DNA from: an uncultured Pseudomonadota bacterium
GTDB taxonomy: Bacteria > SAR324 > NAC60-12
Length of the DNA: 6,570 nucleotides
NCBI GenBank assembly: GCA_913052275.1
Contig: CAJXDX010000101.1
Location: forward strand, 1 to 6,570
Direction: 5' to 3'
The notes below the pieces were generated by a model. It did no database searches. It was not told the origin of the DNA and was given only the letters and a program-made list of their open reading frames with translations. The first letter of the stretch is position 1, and each line of letters starts with the position of its first letter. Of the stretch, positions 5,173-6,570 are shown piece by piece. Both the position numbers and the translations under genes were made by a program.

Positions 5173-6570
5173 TCAGAATCTTGCCCTTACATTTGGAGCA
5201 CGGAGCTGGTTCGCCCTGAACTGTTCAACTCTCTTGTGGCCAAGTTTGATCAGTGTCTCGATCTGGGATTCAGGTATCGTCATTGATCTAGCAATTTCCC
5301 TCAATAAACTCTCTTCCCTTTCATCAAAGTTCCTGTCCACAGTTGCTATATTCAACAGGCTTTCCAGCATGTGGTCCTGGTCTTCTTTGCTGAATTCTAT
5401 AGGTTCTATAGGAGGTGTCTGCCAGCGTAAAATGTATTCCTCAAGCTGCTGAATTTTTTGGTTATCTTTCAGCATTCGAATGGCCGAGTGCAGGAATGAA
5501 CGTTCATGCAGATCTATATGCTCATCTGCCATTACCATGGCTACCACAGCGCTTGCAAACCAAAAGAGTTGATCATCAGACATACGGCTTATTAATTCAC
5601 TATCAAACTCTGGAACTTCTCGATCATCAGTATTCATTTTGATCTTTTGCAGGGCCCTGGTGCTTTTTAAAGCTTTGCGTGCATTTTCATTACCAGATTT
5701 TGCTGCTTCACGGAACCAGTGATATGATTCATCCAGATTTCTCGGAACACCTTTGCCATTATAATTCATCAGGCCCAGATTGTATTTTGCCCTGGTATGA
5801 TTCTGAATTGCCGCCTGGTGAAAACACTGATATGCTTCCTCATAGTTTTCATCTTGTTTAACCATCTTCAATCCTCTTCGGAACAATTCCTCTGCTTCAG
5901 CAGAAGGTTTGATTTCTTCACCTGAGAAATCTGAATTATCAAAATAATCCTGCTCATCTCCAATTTGATTTGACTGAGTTGACGCAGGCGCGATATAAAT
6001 CAGTCGATCACCTGGATTTACCTGCAGATCCGGATGAGGATTGACTAACAGCTTGTGTGTCTGACCGCGAATAAGTCCAACAGCCAGTTCCTCATCTTTT
6101 TCCTTCATAGCCAAGATAGTTGACATCCAGCTTGATGATTCCCATTCCTGACTTAACTGGCGTACATGCAGACTCTGCGTTGTGGATTCTTCCAAAATAA
6201 TTTCCTCAATCAGTGTCCCCAATCCTGGATTTAGTGCTGATTGGGACAAAATAGGTGCTATCATCTCTTCAGGGTCCATACAAAAATCACAACCCACTTT
6301 AAACAATTGTTGATCAAAATCTTCTTTATGATAGGTTGCAATTGTAAATACCTCTCCATCAGTTGCCTCCTCCAGACGTAAAACTGACATAAGATTTTGG
6401 CCGTCATCTGCATGATCAATTAATGCTACTTTAGCCTCAGTCGATCTGGCCTGCTGAAATGATATCTCCGAGTTGGAATCACCTTCAATCCATTCAATAT
6501 CCAGATTCCCGGGCATTTCATCCAATATTGGAGTATTTGTTAAAACAACAATTTTTTCCTGCTGATTCCT
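5173..6570 (-). CDS. RCK (TrkA-N/TrkA-C)-Sel1-TerB protein, probable K+ channel C-terminal region (5' partial)
   Basis: The 465 visible residues stay open to the right edge. The in-frame TTG at 6525 lies inside the first RCK fold, so the true start is outside. In visible numbering, residues 1-125 resemble an RCK-N domain, beginning with strand EKIVVLTNTP rather than GxGxxG, with IEGDSN near 28-33 and VGCDFCMDP at 92-100. Residues 132-197 are an RCK-C (TrkA-C) domain with the typical AVGLIRG, NPHPDLQVNPGDRLIYIAP pattern. An acidic linker (about 203-224) leads to two Sel1-like repeats: a degenerate one (225-258) and a canonical one (259-295, LGLMNYNGKGV then WFREAAKSGN). Residues 325-465 look like a TerB-like helical domain with two acidic motifs, ADEHIDLHE (348-356) and VDRNFDEREE (411-420). 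Paired RCK-N and RCK-C domains usually gate a K+ channel or uptake system; this form suggests a pore module upstream. It converges on the antiporters, 49 bp stop to stop. The missing N-terminus makes the channel role an inference. Confidence 0.8.
   Translation of the reverse strand, partial: RNQQEKIVVLTNTPILDEMPGNLDIEWIEGDSNSEISFQQARSTEAKVALIDHADDGQNLMSVLRLEEATDGEVFTIATYHKEDFDQQLFKVGCDFCMDPEEMIAPILSQSALNPGLGTLIEEIILEESTTQSLHVRQLSQEWESSSWMSTILAMKEKDEELAVGLIRGQTHKLLVNPHPDLQVNPGDRLIYIAPASTQSNQIGDEQDYFDNSDFSGEEIKPSAEAEELFRRGLKMVKQDENYEEAYQCFHQAAIQNHTRAKYNLGLMNYNGKGVPRNLDESYHWFREAAKSGNENARKALKSTRALQKIKMNTDDREVPEFDSELISRMSDDQLFWFASAVVAMVMADEHIDLHERSFLHSAIRMLKDNQKIQQLEEYILRWQTPPIEPIEFSKEDQDHMLESLLNIATVDRNFDEREESLLREIARSMTIPESQIETLIKLGHKRVEQFRANQLRAPNVRARF

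Noticed and set aside
5234..5861. Plus-strand frames opposite the RCK-Sel1-TerB gene
   Set aside because: They are antisense shadows; the minus-strand product has recognisable domains across the same interval.
6523..6525. TTG as the start codon of the minus-strand gene
   Set aside because: The frame continues to the window edge and the upstream residues complete the first strand of the RCK domain, so this codon is internal.

Overview
The window is an AT-rich stretch of bacterial DNA, roughly 40% GC by eye. Genes are tightly packed, purine-rich ribosome binding sites precede two starts, and two proteins have N-terminal signal peptides. This fits a bacterium, probably Gram-negative. Nothing in the sequence lets me name the species with confidence.

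Layout: (1) 2-1036, plus strand: the C-terminal three quarters of an amidase-signature-family hydrolase, cut by the left edge. (2) 1037-1302: a 266 bp AT-rich gap with a plausible promoter, a near-palindrome and a short tandem repeat. (3) 1303-3189 and 3219-5123, plus strand: two paralogous CPA2 (KefB/KefC-like) monovalent cation:proton antiporters, 29 bp apart and almost certainly one operon. Each has a signal peptide, a glycine run, a polytopic antiporter core and a C-terminal RCK (TrkA-N-like) domain. (4) 5173-6570, minus strand and convergent: the C-terminal part of a protein with an RCK-N domain, an RCK-C (TrkA-C) domain, Sel1-like repeats and a TerB-like domain. It is open through the right edge and probably begins upstream with a K+ channel pore.

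The right-hand 5.3 kb looks like a potassium or monovalent-cation homeostasis locus, in which all three proteins carry a cytoplasmic RCK regulatory module. The most interesting point is the asymmetry of the antiporter pair. The first protein keeps the Gln-Asp pair and the Glu expected in the ion path of CPA2 antiporters. The second has Ser-Ser and Ala at the aligned positions, so it may be a non-transporting or altered partner. In contrast, the first has the more degraded nucleotide-binding loop in its RCK domain. This suggests an obligate pair with divided labour: one subunit transports, the other senses or regulates. The second interesting point is the RCK-Sel1-TerB fusion on the opposite strand. 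The amidase has no evident functional link to these genes.
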